A stretch of DNA of 64,000 nt from Syngnathus acus (GCF_901709675.1 NC_051089.1:18658008-18722007), one strand, 5' to 3'. Positions 1 through 11,930 are shown, numbered from the stretch's first letter. Translations and numbers: made by a program. Notes: generated from the letters alone by a model not told the origin.

Positions 1-223
1 ATCACCAGCTTCCTGACCAACAGGAGACAGCGTGTGAGGCTGGGGGGCATCACACCCGGACCACCAATACTGGAGCCCCTCAGGGGTGCGTCCTCTCCCC
101 ACTGCTCTTCTCTCTCTACACCAATGATTTCTCCTCAGGTGACTCTCCTGTGAAGCTCCTGAAGTATGCAGACGACACCACTCTCATCGGACTGATTCAG
201 GACGGTGATGAGACTGCGTACAG
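1..223 (+). mobile_element. LINE family B (CR1/Rex1-like) fragment, 5' piece of an interrupted copy
   Basis: The translation carries reverse transcriptase (RT) motifs: a [10 protein letters not shown]-type block and a YADDTTLIG catalytic block. It matches the minus-strand copies at 13.1-15.8 kb and 56.7-59.8 kb. The copy stops at 223, where family A is inserted, and resumes at 2945. The bases gtacag occur at 218-223 and again at 2945-2950, which is the expected TSD. The element enters from outside the window, so its 5' end is unknown. The clade is an inference from RT motifs. Confidence 0.85.
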
Positions 224-2944
224 TCTCATCAATACCGGACAACGCCGTTAGCCTGGAGGGGCTCGCTACATTCCGCGCCGACAGAAACAGCGAGCTAAGC
301 GGTAAATCCCGAGGAGGTGGGCTGTGTCTACATCAACAACAACTGGTGCAAAAATGCTAGATCTGTCGCCAGCTTCTGCTCTTCGGACATCGAGCTTTTG
401 ACTGTTAACTGCAGACCCTTCTACCTGCCCAGAGAGTTTACTGTTGTTAGCATCACGGCTGTGTATGTGCCTCCTAGCGCTAATACTAAAGAGGCCATGA
501 GTGTTCTCTATCGGACAATCAGTGAGCTGCAATCCACGCACACAGAGGGTGTTTTCATCATTGCTGGGGACTTCAACCAGGCTAACATGAAGACTATTCT
601 CCCTCATTTTTACCAACACGTGGATTTTCCAACTCGGGGAGAGAACACTCTGGACTTGGTTTACACCAATATAAAGGATGCATTCAGAGCAGCCCCCCGC
701 CCCCACCTCGGCTCTTCAGACCACCTATCTGTTATGCTAATCCCTGCATACAGGCCCCTGCTGATCAGAGCAAAACCCACAGTGAAGCAGGTGAGGGTGT
801 GGTCTGAGGGGGCCATGGAGGCACTCCAGGACTGCTTTGAGTGCTCTGACTGGGACATGTTCAAATCAGCAGCAACATATGACAATCAGATCGACATTGA
901 TGAGTACGCCATGACTGTGTCAGCCTACATCAACAAATGCACCGAGGACGTCAGCACCACTAAGAACATCATCACCCGAGCCAACCAACGACCCTGGATG
1001 ACTGAGGAGGTACGTCATACGCTACGAGCACGGAACTCAGCCTTCAAGTCTGGCGACAAGGAGGCACTGAGGACAGCGAGAGCCAACTTGAACCGTGCCA
1101 TCAGGTTAGCGAAGCGAAGCCACAGTCGAAAAATTCAGGATTTCTTCCACGACGCCAATAACACCAGGAGTATGTGGCAAGGCATCACGGACTACAACTT
1201 ACCCTCCCCCCCGGTGGGTGAGGTTGATGCTGACTTCCTAAATGGTCTAAATAACTTCTTTGGGCGGTTTGAGGCACTAAACAGCACTCCTGCAGTTAAA
1301 ACTGTTCCCCACCAGGAAGAGGAGGCACTCTGCCTTGACTCAGCCGACGTGTGGAAGACTCTGAGAAGAGTCAACCCACGTAAGGCCCTAGGCCCCGACA
1401 ACATACCTGGGCGGGTGTTCAAGGAATGTGCAGGCCAGCTGGCTGGTGTCATCACAGACATTTTTAACATCTCGCTGGACCAAGCCAAAGTGCCAGTATG
1501 CTTCAAGGCTGCCTCCATCATTCCGGTGCCGAAGAAACCTCAAATCACCTCATTGAATGACTACAGACCTGTGGCACTGACTCCCATCATGATGAAGTGC
1601 TTCGAAAGGCTGCTCAAAGAACACATCGTCTCCAGACTCCCCCCAACATTCGATCCATTCCAGTTTGCCTACCGGCAGAACCGCTCTACTGAGGATGCCA
1701 TCTCCTCCGTTCTTCACCTGAGCCTGGCTCACCTGGAGGAGAGGAACACCCACGTGCGGTTGCTGTTCCTGGACTTCAGCTCAGCGTTTAACACCATCAT
1801 TCCACAGCATCTGGTGGAAAAACTGGAACACCTGGGCTTCAGCATCCCCCTTCGGAACTGGCTGCTAGACTTCCTCACCAACAGACCTCAGTCAGTCCGG
1901 GTCGGACAGAACACCTCAGATGTCATCACCCTCAGCACAGGCTCCCCTCAGGGCTGCGTCCTGAGCCCCCTGCTGTTCACCCTGATGACACACGACTGCG
2001 CCCCCAGGTTCACCACCAATCACATCGTGAAGTTTGCAGACGACACAACGGTGGTGGGCCTCATCAGGGACAACAACGACCTGGACTACAGAGAGGAGGT
2101 GGAGCAGTTGGTGGGCTGGTGCAGAGAAAATAGCCTGATCCTGAATGTGGAGAAGACAAAGGAGATCATCGTCGACTTCAGGAAGAACCAGCCTCACCAC
2201 GCTCCACTGATCATCAACAGCTCAGCTGTGGAGGTGGTAAGCAGCACTAAATTCCTGGGAGTCCACATCACAGACGACCTCACCTGGACTGTGAACACCA
2301 CAACACTGGTCAAGAGGGCACAGAAGCGCTTGTACTTCCTGCGGAGGATGAGGAGAGCCCACCTGCCCCCACCCATCATGAGGACGTTCTACCGAAGCAC
2401 CATAGAGAGCATTCTGACAAGCTGTCTCTCAGTGTGGTGTGGAGGTTGCAGCGCCTCCGATTGGAAGAACCTGAGGAGAGTGGTGAGGACAGCAGAGAGG
2501 ATCATCGGGGCTCCTCTTCCCTCCATTCAGGACTTGTCATCCCAGCGCTGCGTGTCCCGAGCCTGTAATATTATCAGTGACCCATCACACCCCCACCATG
2601 GACTGTTCTCCCTGCTGCCCTCTGGGAAGAGGTTTCGCAGCATCCGCTGCAGGTCCACCAGGTTCTGCAATAGTTTTTTCCCTGCTGTCGTCAGACTGTT
2701 GAACATTCAAACGTAGCATTCCTCTGCACACTCTTAAATACTGTTTTTGTCTCCTGCACTGTTTACATACTTTATCACTGCTGCACTTTGTACTTTATAC
2801 TTATCTTATTTCATATTTTTATATAGAATGTCACTTTTTAACCAGCGGCAATACCACTACATTGTTGAAAGCCGTATGCAACGAAATTTCGTTTTCTGTA
2901 CACCCAGTGTTGACAAAATGACAATAAAGTTTGTCTAAGTCTAA
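224..2944 (+). mobile_element. LINE family A (CR1/L2-like), copy 1, 5'-truncated
   Basis: This 2.7-kb non-LTR retrotransposon is inserted in a family B LINE and flanked by gtacag repeats. Its 5' end lies inside the endonuclease domain; compare the longer copy at about 19.0-23.6 kb. The 3' end has an aataaa signal and finishes in a short gtctaa tandem tail, as in the second copy (near 23560-23575). 5' truncation plus a TSD is typical of target-primed reverse transcription. Apart from a 2-nt deletion near 327 relative to copy 2, its coding frame is open, so it is a young insertion. Confidence 0.9.
317..2716 (+). CDS. Family A LINE ORF2: partial endonuclease plus reverse transcriptase
   Basis: This 799-codon open frame has the C-terminal part of an APE-type endonuclease (AGDFN near residue 83, GSSDH near residue 134) and a full RT domain. 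Visible RT blocks are [24 protein letters not shown] (about 485), [10 protein letters not shown] (about 542) and the catalytic FADD (about 573). A C-terminal region typical of CR1/L2 elements follows. The protein would nick DNA and copy LINE RNA at the target. There is no true start codon: the listed start is a GTG, because the endonuclease N-terminus is missing and a 2-nt deletion shifts the upstream frame. The RT part lacks stops, unlike copy 2, which has a TAG at 21997. Catalytic D residues of RT are present; function in isolation is unlikely. Confidence 0.85.
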   Translation: MGCVYINNNWCKNARSVASFCSSDIELLTVNCRPFYLPREFTVVSITAVYVPPSANTKEAMSVLYRTISELQSTHTEGVFIIAGDFNQANMKTILPHFYQHVDFPTRGENTLDLVYTNIKDAFRAAPRPHLGSSDHLSVMLIPAYRPLLIRAKPTVKQVRVWSEGAMEALQDCFECSDWDMFKSAATYDNQIDIDEYAMTVSAYINKCTEDVSTTKNIITRANQRPWMTEEVRHTLRARNSAFKSGDKEALRTARANLNRAIRLAKRSHSRKIQDFFHDANNTRSMWQGITDYNLPSPPVGEVDADFLNGLNNFFGRFEALNSTPAVKTVPHQEEEALCLDSADVWKTLRRVNPRKALGPDNIPGRVFKECAGQLAGVITDIFNISLDQAKVPVCFKAASIIPVPKKPQITSLNDYRPVALTPIMMKCFERLLKEHIVSRLPPTFDPFQFAYRQNRSTEDAISSVLHLSLAHLEERNTHVRLLFLDFSSAFNTIIPQHLVEKLEHLGFSIPLRNWLLDFLTNRPQSVRVGQNTSDVITLSTGSPQGCVLSPLLFTLMTHDCAPRFTTNHIVKFADDTTVVGLIRDNNDLDYREEVEQLVGWCRENSLILNVEKTKEIIVDFRKNQPHHAPLIINSSAVEVVSSTKFLGVHITDDLTWTVNTTTLVKRAQKRLYFLRRMRRAHLPPPIMRTFYRSTIESILTSCLSVWCGGCSASDWKNLRRVVRTAERIIGAPLPSIQDLSSQRCVSRACNIISDPSHPHHGLFSLLPSGKRFRSIRCRSTRFCNSFFPAVVRLLNIQT

Positions 2945-3776
2945 GTACAGACAGGAGGTGGAGCGGCTGGTCCACTGGTGCAGCCAAAACCATCTGGAGC
3001 TGAACCCGTTCAAGACCGTGGAGATGACAGTGGATTTCAGGCGAGACCCTTCACCACTTTTACCCCTCACTATCCGCAGTAATACTATTCTCTCCACAGA
3101 CACCTTCAAGTTCCTGGGAACTCTCTCGGGACCTGAAATGGACCGGCCACATCGACTCTGTCCGGAAGAAGGCCCAGCAGAGGCTGTACGTCCTGAGACA
3201 GCTCAAGAAGTTCAACCTGCCGCGAGAGCTTCTGAAGACCTTCTACACTGCCATCATCCAGTCTGTCCTCTGCACCTCCATCACTGTCTGGTTTGGATCA
3301 GCCTCCAAACAAGACAAGCACAGACTGCAACGGACAATCGGGACTGCAGAAAAGATCATTGGAATCAACCTCCCATCTATCCAAGACTTGTACCTGTCCA
3401 GGACCAGGAAACGTGCAAGGAACATCTCTACAGACCCTTCTCACCCAGGTTGCAGTCTGTTTGAACTACTCCCCTCCGGACGGCGTTATAGAGCTCGGTA
3501 CGCCAAAACCAGCAGACACAGAGACAGCTTCTTCCCCCAGGCTGTTGCTCTGATGAACTCACACCACTCATAGAGTCTCAGAGTCATTACTGTGCAATAA
3601 CATCCTGCTCTTCACACCTTTTTGAATTTGTCTACACTGTTTTTGCCATTATTCACATGTCCTGAGTGTTGTTAGTCACCTAAATGTTGAACAGAGGGTG
3701 TGTTTTACCGAAGTCAAATTCCTTGTTTGGCACACTCAAACATGGCGAATAAAAACTCTTGAATCTTGAAATGGTT
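2945..3776 (+). mobile_element. LINE family B fragment, 3' piece of the interrupted copy
   Basis: This continues the element at 1-223 after the family A insertion, from the YRQEVERLVHWC region of RT to the C-terminus and 3' UTR. The frame is broken: the translation passes through at least two frames between 3100 and 3573. The 3' UTR ends in aataaaa followed by short gaatctt repeats near 3750-3770. Its 3' UTR lacks the roughly 160-bp cassette present in the copies at 13.1 and 40.9 kb. Confidence 0.85.
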
Positions 3777-4033
3777 TGATAATATTGTTGTTTATGTGAT
3801 AGTTATTTAAAATATAGTTTATATATCGTTGTATGGGCCTGTGGAATAATTTGAACTGCGGCGCGGCACACGGCATTGTTGACAAAGGACGATCGATGGA
3901 TTTAATGAATTGGAGTGACACAGATGGTTTTATAAACTGTTATTTATGTAATAGTTTTTTTTAAATAACTGAATGTTACGTCAGGCCCGTTCTCAGCTCC
4001 TCGTTTGTGTTTGTCACGTTAGCATACCGTATC
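3777..4033. repeat. Intergenic stretch with a repeat shared with 15775-15840
   Basis: No gene is seen. The segment around 3880-3930 (gatcgatggatttaatgaa followed by a gagtgacaca block) recurs in reverse orientation at about 15775-15815, next to another family B LINE. It is probably a small dispersed repeat, family unknown. Confidence 0.4.
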
Positions 4034-4041
4034 GTTTAGCC

Positions 4042-5321
4042 CAGGGGTGGGCAAACTACGGCCCGCGGGCCACATCCGGCCCACGGGACCGTTTAATCCG
4101 GCCCGCCAACCCTGAATTAATTGTATTTTAAACTTTTTTTTTTGTCATTTGCCTGCAATGACTGCGTTTCCCAGTAGATGGGAACCGCTCGCCTGTGCAT
4201 TTACTACCGGAAGCCGTGTTCAGAAAGCTCGGTGCCACCTCCCAAGTGCGTGTACGTCGTACTCAGTAGTACGGACATGGGCACTCGCGCTCTATTTGTA
4301 TCGTCCCGAATTTAGAGCGTGGGCTGTGACGACAGCATTCTTGTAATTCGCTCGCTGAGCTTGCAGATACAGTTTTACGCTAAAGCCACCCACAAACCTT
4401 CCCTGGAATCCTTCCATTAAAATGAGTGGCCCGAAGAAAAGAGTGAGTGCCCGAAATGTTAAAAGAGTGGCCAATTTGGCTCGACGTACGCGACGTGACG
4501 TTCAGCCACATCAACCCGTCACAGATCGAGGTAAACGGATCTCTCCTAAGAATTGCCACAACAAATTTACTCCAGACTATGATGCACTAGCAACAAAGGG
4601 AGACCAACAACACTGTTCCCACTGAAAATGAAGGGGAGGCTCTCAAGTTGTTGTAAAAAATGCATTTTGAATATGATGTGTACACATAGCAGGGATTGAA
4701 ACTAGCGACCTATTCTCATTTTCAAACAATGCAGGATGCTCAAGGACATTGATGCACCACCTGTTTGCGACTAATCTTACCTGTAAAATTCTTAAGCTTA
4801 CTTTAAGGAAGGTGTTTTCCCGTTTCCTCACCTCTGTTACCAGGTGTTTGTGAGTTAAAACTCTGCTCTGATGTTCAGATACCCCTCACCGTGTTGCCGT
4901 TTTGATTACTTTATTTGGATGTATGCTTCACCGATTCTTCAAGATGATATATTTGGTCAGAATGTTTGCTGTTGATGTGATCTCATAAGATAAACATTTT
5001 TCTTAATCTGACCTGCAGGCACTGAAGTGATGGAGACTGTTATTCATAATAATAGTGTCGTATTTTATGAGATCACTGATAGCAGTTTTTAGTGATTTTT
5101 TTTTTTTTTAATGCGTTAATAAATGCATTGTTTTCAAAACTTGTTTGGAATATCCATGCTTACTACCTACTAAAGGCCAAAATCTTTTATGCAATGACCT
5201 TTACAGGTCGCTTATATTACTTCACACAAACCTACACTACGTCCATCTGCTCCTGGTTCGGCCCTCCGGCCCAAATTTAGAACCCATTCGGCCCGCGAGT
5301 CAAAAAGTTTGCCCACCCCTG
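4042..5321. mobile_element. Non-autonomous hAT element, family 1, copy 1
   Basis: The terminal inverted repeats (TIRs) begin caggggtgggcaaact at the left and end agtttgcccacccctg at the right. An exact 8-bp TSD, gtttagcc, lies at 4034-4041 and 5322-5329, which is diagnostic of hAT. Subterminal regions are rich in ggcccgcgggcc. At 4422 there is a short ORF starting MSGPKKR, resembling the first residues of GTF2IRD2/ZBED-like hAT transposases, but no transposase core is present. Relatives lie at 42635-43953, 50593-51612 and in the right half of 47042-48154. Confidence 0.92.
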
Positions 5322-5387
5322 GTTTAGCCTGTTGTTGCGCGTTCAAGTCTTTCTTGGTGTTGGATTTTGTCGAATAAATTCCCCCAA

Positions 5388-5500
5388 AATGCGACTTATA
5401 CTCCGGAGCGAACTTGTATATGTTTTTTTTCACATTTTTGGCATTTATGGCTGGTGCGACTTATACTCCGGAGCGACTTATAGTCCGAAATTACGGTATT
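5388..5500. repeat. MITE fragment with tccggagcgacttata motifs
   Basis: Repeated gcgacttatactccggagc and a terminus reading ttacggta resemble the end of a TA-flanked fish MITE family; a related family occurs at 62394 onward. Only one end is clear. Confidence 0.5.
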
Positions 5501-6589
5501 ATTTGAAAAAATAAAATACGTTTATGAGTTTGAGCATTAAATATGTTGTCTTTGTAGTGTATTCAATTGAATATAGGTTGAAAAAGATTTTAAATCATTG
5601 TATTTTGTTTTTCTTTGCATTTTACACAATTTCCCAACTTCAACCGAATCCGGTTTGTAAATCATATGCCAAGTGAAATTATGTTGACATAGCAGGAAAA
5701 CTGGAAGAAGAGGCTCAGCGTCCTGAGTGTTTGTTCCTATTTAGCCTCACTTAGTTGGTCCGAGTCAGCCAAATGCCATCAAGATGGACTGACCACGTCA
5801 CACACTAGTGCCGCACACCTGACATCCAACCAAATAAGAAAAAGGTGTATACCTTTTGTTCCCGCAGACCACTATGACAGGTTTTCATGGTTTTAATATT
5901 ACCCGCTGTGGCCGTGTGTGTTTTTATTTTTTTTCGTCTCCGTGCCTACGTGTGACGTGGAAATTATGTTCCCACGCTGCTTGGCTCTCACCCACGAGGA
6001 CGGCCTGGCCCAGCCCACGTACGTCAGGGACGGAAACCCAGGGTGGGGGAATGATACATCCATCTATCCATGTAGTAGTTTAAATTAGATACCATGTACA
6101 AAACATCTTTTAAGCCCCAAAGAGAAATAACATTTTCAGTAATGTACCACATAAACACGCATGCAGGCAGGGGTGTTACAACACCCATGTTTTGCAATGA
6201 CCTGTCACACACTCTACTTCACGTGCTTTAAATCTTTGCTGACAACAAATATAACCGAGGAGTTGCAAAGGAGAAAAACTTACAAGAAAAAATATGTTCG
6301 GTTTATGATGCGTCTCATATGTTCCATCAATTTCTGCATGTTTGGAAAGGAGCAGCTGCAGCCAGCATTAGAGCAGTGAAAAGTTTTTTCCTGTAGGAGT
6401 ACAGACAACACAAAAAGACTCAATGGGAACAAATAAAAAAAACCAAATAAGTATTTAATGAAGAATATTGATACAACGAAATTTGATTTTGGAGCAATTA
6501 TAGGAACTTCACTTTGAAAAGTTTGATACTACTTTACGTTGACTTATTGGGAGTCTTGTCACCAGAATTACTATGTGACTGACTTACAA
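5501..6589. other. No gene seen; one DNA-transposon remnant
   Basis: A segment at about 5577-5667 (fragments such as aaatcattgtattttg and cacaatttcccaa) recurs at 11540-11625 and is a dispersed fish repeat. The rest is AT-rich with no supported gene; short frames here have no recognisable domain. Confidence 0.5.
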
Positions 6590-6599
6590 GTACAGCAGG

Positions 6600-7960
6600 C
6601 AGGTTCTGCTCGACACGCGGGCGAAAGCGAGTTTTGTGGCGTTCTGGACTTTGAAGCGGGGAACATTAAGGAGCTCGGACTGCTCCGTCCTGGAACGTCG
6701 CCCGGACCTCGCCTGCTATTCCTCCCCGTTAGGAAGCGTCGGAAGCGGTGTGCGAGGAGGCAGAAGAGGGCAAGCGCGGAGGCGTCCGGGCCAGGCTGGC
6801 GGGCCAACCCAGCTCGCCTGGCCGTGCCTTCCATTCTTCTGGCGAATGTTCGATCGCTGGACAACAAAATGGATCACATTCGCCTGCTGAGATCTACGAA
6901 CCGGACAGTGCGTAACTGCTGTGTGCTCGTGTTCACTGAGACTTGGTTGACTGTCAACATTCCGGACTCTGCTGTACATCTGGAGCGGCTAGCGTGCTAT
7001 CGGGCGGACCGGGCCATTGTAAATGGGGGAAAATCGTGATGAGGGTTGGAATATGCGTCTACATCCGTGACGAATGGTGCCGGGACTCTGTAGTGGTATA
7101 CAAGCACTGCTCGCCGCTGGCGGAGTTTGTGATCATTAAGTGCCGTCCTTTTTACCTGCCAAGGGAATTTACTGCGATTCTGCTAGTCGCGGTATACATC
7201 CCGCCTTCCAACATCGAAGGCGACAGGATCGCGGCTCTTAGTGAACTGTACCAGGCTGTCAGTGAACAGCAGACGGCGCACCCTGACGGTTTTACCATCT
7301 TCGCTGGGGATTTTAATCATGCTGACCTGAAGTCTGTTTTTCCGAAGCTTCACCAGCATGTTAATTTTCCAACACGTGGCGACAGCTTCCTGGACCTGGT
7401 CTACTCTTCACATAAAGGAGCTTTCAAAGCCGCCCCCCTCCCCCATCTTGGACATTCTGACCATCTCACTGTTATGCTTTTGCCCGCATACAGACAAATG
7501 GTGAAAGCATCCAGGCCGGTTCGCAAGCGGGTTAGAGTGTGGCCTGAGGGTGCCTCTGATGCGCTTCGAGACTGCTTTGGCTCTACTGACTGGGAAATGT
7601 TTAAGCAAGCGGCCACTTGCAACGATCGGACGGACGTAGAGGAGTATACTGACTCTGTGCATTGAAGTGCATTGATGATGTGACCCACTCGAAATTCATC
7701 GTCACTCGGGCTAACTGGAAGCCATGGCGGACAGGGGCTGTCCTCAGGCTGCTGAGGGCCAGGGACAAGGCCTTCAGAGCGGGGGATGAGGCTGGCTTGA
7801 CGACAGCGAGGGCCGACCTGTCCAGGGCATCAAGGAGGCGAAAAGGGGCGTTCTCCTTGCAAGATTACCGCCCACTTCAAGGACAGCTGGGACGCACGGA
7901 GCCTTTGGCAGGGCATTCAGACCATCACGGACTACAAGCCCGCGCCGCAGAGCTGTGAGG
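6600..7960 (+). pseudogene. Family E LINE endonuclease region, frameshifted
   Basis: The N-terminal coding region is spread over at least three frames, changing near 7030, 7660 and 7900. A basic stretch near 6730-6790 is followed by the endonuclease blocks SILLANVRSLDNKMD, FTETWL, YIPPSN, AGDFNHAD and GHSDHLTV, the order expected of APE-type LINE endonucleases. It would have nicked target DNA. The frameshifts mean this copy makes no full protein. The first frame opens near 6539, before the likely element start, so the true ATG was not fixed. Confidence 0.82.
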
Positions 7961-8085
7961 GCGACATCCATCTGCTCAACGATCTTAACCGCTTCTTTGC
8001 TCGCTTCGACGCTCAGAACAGCACTTGCCCGCTGAAGACCCCTCCCCCTCCACACGAGCAGCCCCTGTGCCTCTCTGCCGATAGC

Positions 8086-9462
8086 GTGAGGAGGGCGCTT
8101 GCCGCTATCAACACCCGTAAGGCAGCGGGCCCTGACAACATCCCAGGTCGAGCGCTGAGGGACTGCGCTGGGGAGCTGACGGGTGTCTTCACGGACATCT
8201 TTAACATTTCCCTGCAGCAGGCCATCGTCCCTTCGTGTTTCAAGGCTGCCACCATCGTACCTGTGCCGAAGAAACCTGCTCCGTCCTGCTTCAATGACTA
8301 CCGCCCCGTGGCACTGACGCCCATCATCATGAAGTGCTTTGAGCGGCTTGTCATGGAGCACTTCAGATCCATTCTGCCCCCCACCATAGACCCCTTCCAG
8401 TTTGCGTACCGAGCCAAACGGTCCTCTGAGGATGCCATCTGCTCTGCCCTCTACTCGGCCCTCACCCACCTGGAGAGAAGTGACTCGTATGTGAGATTGC
8501 TGTTTGTGGACTTCAGTTCTGCCTTCAACACCATTGTGCCACAACGACTCATCTGCAAACTCGACAAGCTGGGCCTCAGTACCTACCTCTGCAACTGGCT
8601 ACTGGACTTCCTCTGTCAGAGGCCTCAGGTGGTACGTGTTGGCGACAAAATCTCCGCCAGCATCACGCTGAGCACGGGGGCCCCCCAAGGCTGCGTGCTC
8701 AGTCCGCTGCTCTTCACCCTGCTGACGCATGACTGCGCTGCAACCTACAGCAACAACCGCATATTGAAATTTGCTGACGACACGACTCTGGTGGGTCTCA
8801 TCACCAAGGGCGACGAGACTCAATACAGGTTGGAGGTTGACCTTCTGACCACGTGGTGCAGGGACAACAACCTCCTGCTGAACGTCAACAAGACCAAGGA
8901 GATTGTTGTTGACTTCCGGAAGGTTCACACCCAACACCTGCCGCTCACCATCGACGGTGCTGTGGTGGAGAGAGTGAGCAGCACCAGGTTCCTGGGGGAG
9001 CACAACAGTGAGGATCTCTCCTGGTCCACCAACACCGCATCACTGGCGAAGAAGGCTCAGCGCCGCCTGTACTTCCTGCGGAAACTCAGGCGAGCAAGTG
9101 CTCCTCCGGCCGTCATGACTACATTCTACCGTGGCACCATTCAGAGCGTCCTCTCCAGTTGTATCACTGTTTGGGGTGGCGGCTGCACTGAATACAACAT
9201 GAAGGCCCTGCAGCGCATAGTGAACACGGCTGGTAAGATTATTGGTGCTTCACTCCCCTCCCTGAAGGACATTTACACCTCCCATCTCACCCGCAAGGCG
9301 ACCATGATTGTGAGTGATGTGAGTCACCCCGCTCACTCTTTGTTTGATCTTCTGCCCTCTGGGAAGAGGTACGGGAGCCTGCGCTCCCGCACCACTAGAC
9401 TCACCAACAGCTTCATACTCCAGGCTGTTAGGATCCTGAACTCTCTCCCCCCTTCTGCGTAG
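8086..9462 (+). CDS. Family E LINE reverse transcriptase frame (open remnant)
   Basis: A 458-codon open frame covers almost the whole RT and C-terminal domain: [36 protein letters not shown] and catalytic [10 protein letters not shown] in order, then the YFLRKLRRA and [12 protein letters not shown] blocks shared by CR1/L2-group elements. It ends in a TAG just before the 3' UTR. It is cut off from the endonuclease by upstream frameshifts, so the M at 8086 is an internal methionine. It is a fragment of a dead ORF2. Confidence 0.85.
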   Translation: MRRALAAINTRKAAGPDNIPGRALRDCAGELTGVFTDIFNISLQQAIVPSCFKAATIVPVPKKPAPSCFNDYRPVALTPIIMKCFERLVMEHFRSILPPTIDPFQFAYRAKRSSEDAICSALYSALTHLERSDSYVRLLFVDFSSAFNTIVPQRLICKLDKLGLSTYLCNWLLDFLCQRPQVVRVGDKISASITLSTGAPQGCVLSPLLFTLLTHDCAATYSNNRILKFADDTTLVGLITKGDETQYRLEVDLLTTWCRDNNLLLNVNKTKEIVVDFRKVHTQHLPLTIDGAVVERVSSTRFLGEHNSEDLSWSTNTASLAKKAQRRLYFLRKLRRASAPPAVMTTFYRGTIQSVLSSCITVWGGGCTEYNMKALQRIVNTAGKIIGASLPSLKDIYTSHLTRKATMIVSDVSHPAHSLFDLLPSGKRYGSLRSRTTRLTNSFILQAVRILNSLPPSA

Positions 9463-9747
9463 CGTCCTGTACTTTTGCGCTATATTCTGACTGTCTGCTG
9501 TATGCACACTTGCTCCATTTTTGCTCCTCTTATTTATTATGTTATTTGTTTATTTATTATTTATTCATCACTCTTATTTATTCATTGTTTGTGCCTAATT
9601 GTTTTTATTTTTTGTGTTGTTTACTTGTATGTATATTGTGTACTATGTCTTGTCACCGTGGGATAGTGGGACCGTAATTTCGATTTCTTGTGTCTTGGCA
9701 TGTGAAGAAATTGACAATAAAGCAGACTTTGACTTTACGATGGACAC

Positions 9748-10004
9748 CAATGTTCCCTCTAAGCTGCGCGCGTGCGCAATCGCGCACTGCCCGCACATTC
9801 TCAGTGCACAAGCGAAGCGAACACACAGCGTTTGACGTCCCATTAACCTACCCCCCCCCCCCCCCCCGAAGCGAAGCGAGCTGCATGAAACCCGGCAAAG
9901 AGCGAGCCGCGGGTTGGCCACCTGATGTTGCTCACAGTAGTCCTCAGTTTGCTCAGGGAGCTTGTGTGTATGCCCAGATACAGGAAAAATTAGAGGGAAC
10001 ATTG
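9748..10004. mobile_element. hAT-type MITE, 257 bp
   Basis: The ends are caatgttccctctaa and ttagagggaacattg (perfect inverted repeat). An exact 8-bp TSD, atggacac, lies at 9740-9747 and 10005-10012. It contains a poly-C run near 9850. No coding capacity. Confidence 0.9.
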
Positions 10005-10012
10005 ATGGACAC

Positions 10013-11150
10013 TATCGTTTTTTCAGACTCGACATGCGTATTTGTATACATACATCATCAAGAGACTGTTTATTGCCCCCTCCTTTGTGAGTCAGCCCGG
10101 ATATCGCTACAGTTTGGACAACACAAGGCGGAGATTCCTCTGCATTCAATGGCCAATTCTGGAAGCTGTTTTTAGTTTCCTTTTTGAACAACTACAAAGC
10201 GACAATAATAGAGACTGTGCCTGCTAGAACAATATGAACGAGGGGGCGTCCGGAAATTCACACAGGGCGTGCACTTGTTCAAGTGTGACCGTTCAGAAAT
10301 TCAGTGCGTTGCTTAATTTTTCCATTCCGAAATTCAGAGTGCATCAAAAACCAGTGCGTGTACAGCGCAGCCTGTAAATGCGTTTACATCAATAAAAAGC
10401 CAACTGGAAACACAGTGCGTCAGTGCTGGCTGCATTCGAAAATGAATGGGAACGGAGTGCACTCTGCCTCTCCAAACACGCCCCACAGGCATCACTACTA
10501 GTAAGAGGTAATAATACATTTCGGATGTAACTTGCCCGACACTAGTGCGAAATTTACAAATCGGCGGGTGGCCGCATTGAATTATAAAAAAATTCATATG
10601 TCAATGACAGACAATATATGCAATTTGATTTAAAGTTTCATGCTGACCAATTTACCGTCATTGGAATCACTTACCAGGGAGAGACTGCGCTGGGATTCCA
10701 TGGTCCCTAACATGACTCTCCAAAGCGCTCTCATCCGTGTAGACGCGTTTACAGCCGTGAAATGGACACAGCGTCTTCCTATTTCCTGTACAAGAGGTAC
10801 AAAATTAGTGAAACTGCTTTAAAAAATAGATGAATCAGGAAAAAAAAGGCTGAAACTGTAGATATTGCAACTATTGCTGAGCGTATAACCGAAGAAATTG
10901 TCTTAACGCTAAACCTGACTGACTGGGAGGCTTTGTTAAAGGAAGAAAATAATAATCAAATACAAAATAACAACCTTCAGTTCCTCCATCAAACGCCTGT
11001 CGGGTCATACCAGAAGAGGACATTGTACGTCCGCACTTGTACTCTTTATCCGATGTTGGTAGCAGTTCCGCTCGGGGAGCATTTTGATGACGTCAATAAC
11101 GGCAACTCCAATTGGACAAACTACACTAAAACCCATTGAATTAGATTGCG
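10013..11150. other. No recognised gene
   Basis: Short repeated gaaattca-type words occur near 10250-10350. A small frame at 10933-11139 (68 codons, asparagine-rich start) has no recognised domain and is not supported as a gene. Confidence 0.4.
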
Positions 11151-11159
11151 AATGTGTCA

Positions 11160-11370
11160 TAAAGTGTCATAAAACCCCAAGTGTCATGAAATGGATCGAA
11201 TTAATTAACTAATTAAAAATATCAAACAGCTACCAGAAAAGATTAATGAAATTGGCGATTTGGCGTCAGTTTACGTTACCTGAATTATGAAATTGATTGA
11301 ATCAATTAACTGATTGAAACTATCAAACAGCTACCAAAAAAATTGAATGGATTTGGCGCTCAACTCAGTC
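11160..11370. repeat. Diverged tandem repeat, two units of about 115 bp
   Basis: Two units share the words tatcaaacagctacca and aattaattaact/aatcaattaact, then a gatttggcg block. The words atcaaacggct at 53415 and 53470 are reminiscent but not clearly homologous. Confidence 0.5.
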
Positions 11371-11519
11371 TTTTATGCTTTCACAAAATTTGATTGTTAT
11401 TGAAAAGCTCGCCAAACTCGCCAAAGTTTATGGCGATAGATTGGGGTCAAACGTTTTGTACTTCAAAAAAAAAAAACCCTCATACCTGAAAAAATAACAA
11501 TTTCACCCATCCATTTTCT

Positions 11520-11930
11520 ATACCGTTTCGTCCCCAAGGTTGAAAAGGATTTTCAAATCATTGTATTTTGGTTTTATTTACATTTTACACAATTTCCCAA
11601 TTTCAATCGAATCCGGTTTGTAGGTAGGTAAGATTGCAATTAATTTTGAAAAACATTGGTGTCTTACCAAACCAACGACAATGAAAGACACCAACCCACG
11701 ATGTGCTTTCAGTGGTAGCACAATAAATGGAACAAGCAGGTAATGTCTGTGTGTAATTTACAGCACGGCACAGAATTCACTCCGAATTGCCCCTCAGTGT
11801 GAGTGCGAGTGCAGATGGTTGTTCGTCACTGTGTGCCCTGCAATTGGCTGGCAACCAGTTCAGGGTGTCCCCCGCCTACTGCCCGATGACTGCTGGGATA
11901 GGCTCCGGCACACCCGAGACCCCATCAGAT
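11520..11930. repeat. Remnants of two dispersed fish repeats
   Basis: At 11540-11625 is the repeat also seen at 5577-5667. At 11800-11925 is a block with attggctggcaaccagttc and tgggataggctcc, a common teleost interspersed repeat; related words recur at 34466-34555. Confidence 0.55.

Larger units (their letters stand above)
6590..9739 (+). mobile_element. LINE family E (L2-like), nearly full length, decayed
   Basis: This is a 3.1-kb non-LTR element with endonuclease then RT and a 3' end in a gacaataaag...gactttgacttt tail. It is related to family A (same RT block order and similar C-terminus) but clearly distinct. The 5' boundary is approximate. The coding region is split by several frameshifts. 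A hAT MITE with its own TSD lies directly after the 3' end. Confidence 0.88.

Noticed and set aside
4422-4625. Short frame in hAT family 1 as a functional gene
   Set aside because: Only the first residues resemble transposase; the rest is not conserved between copies.
9598-9666. Hydrophobic short frame after LINE E
   Set aside because: Lies in the LINE 3' UTR T-rich tail.
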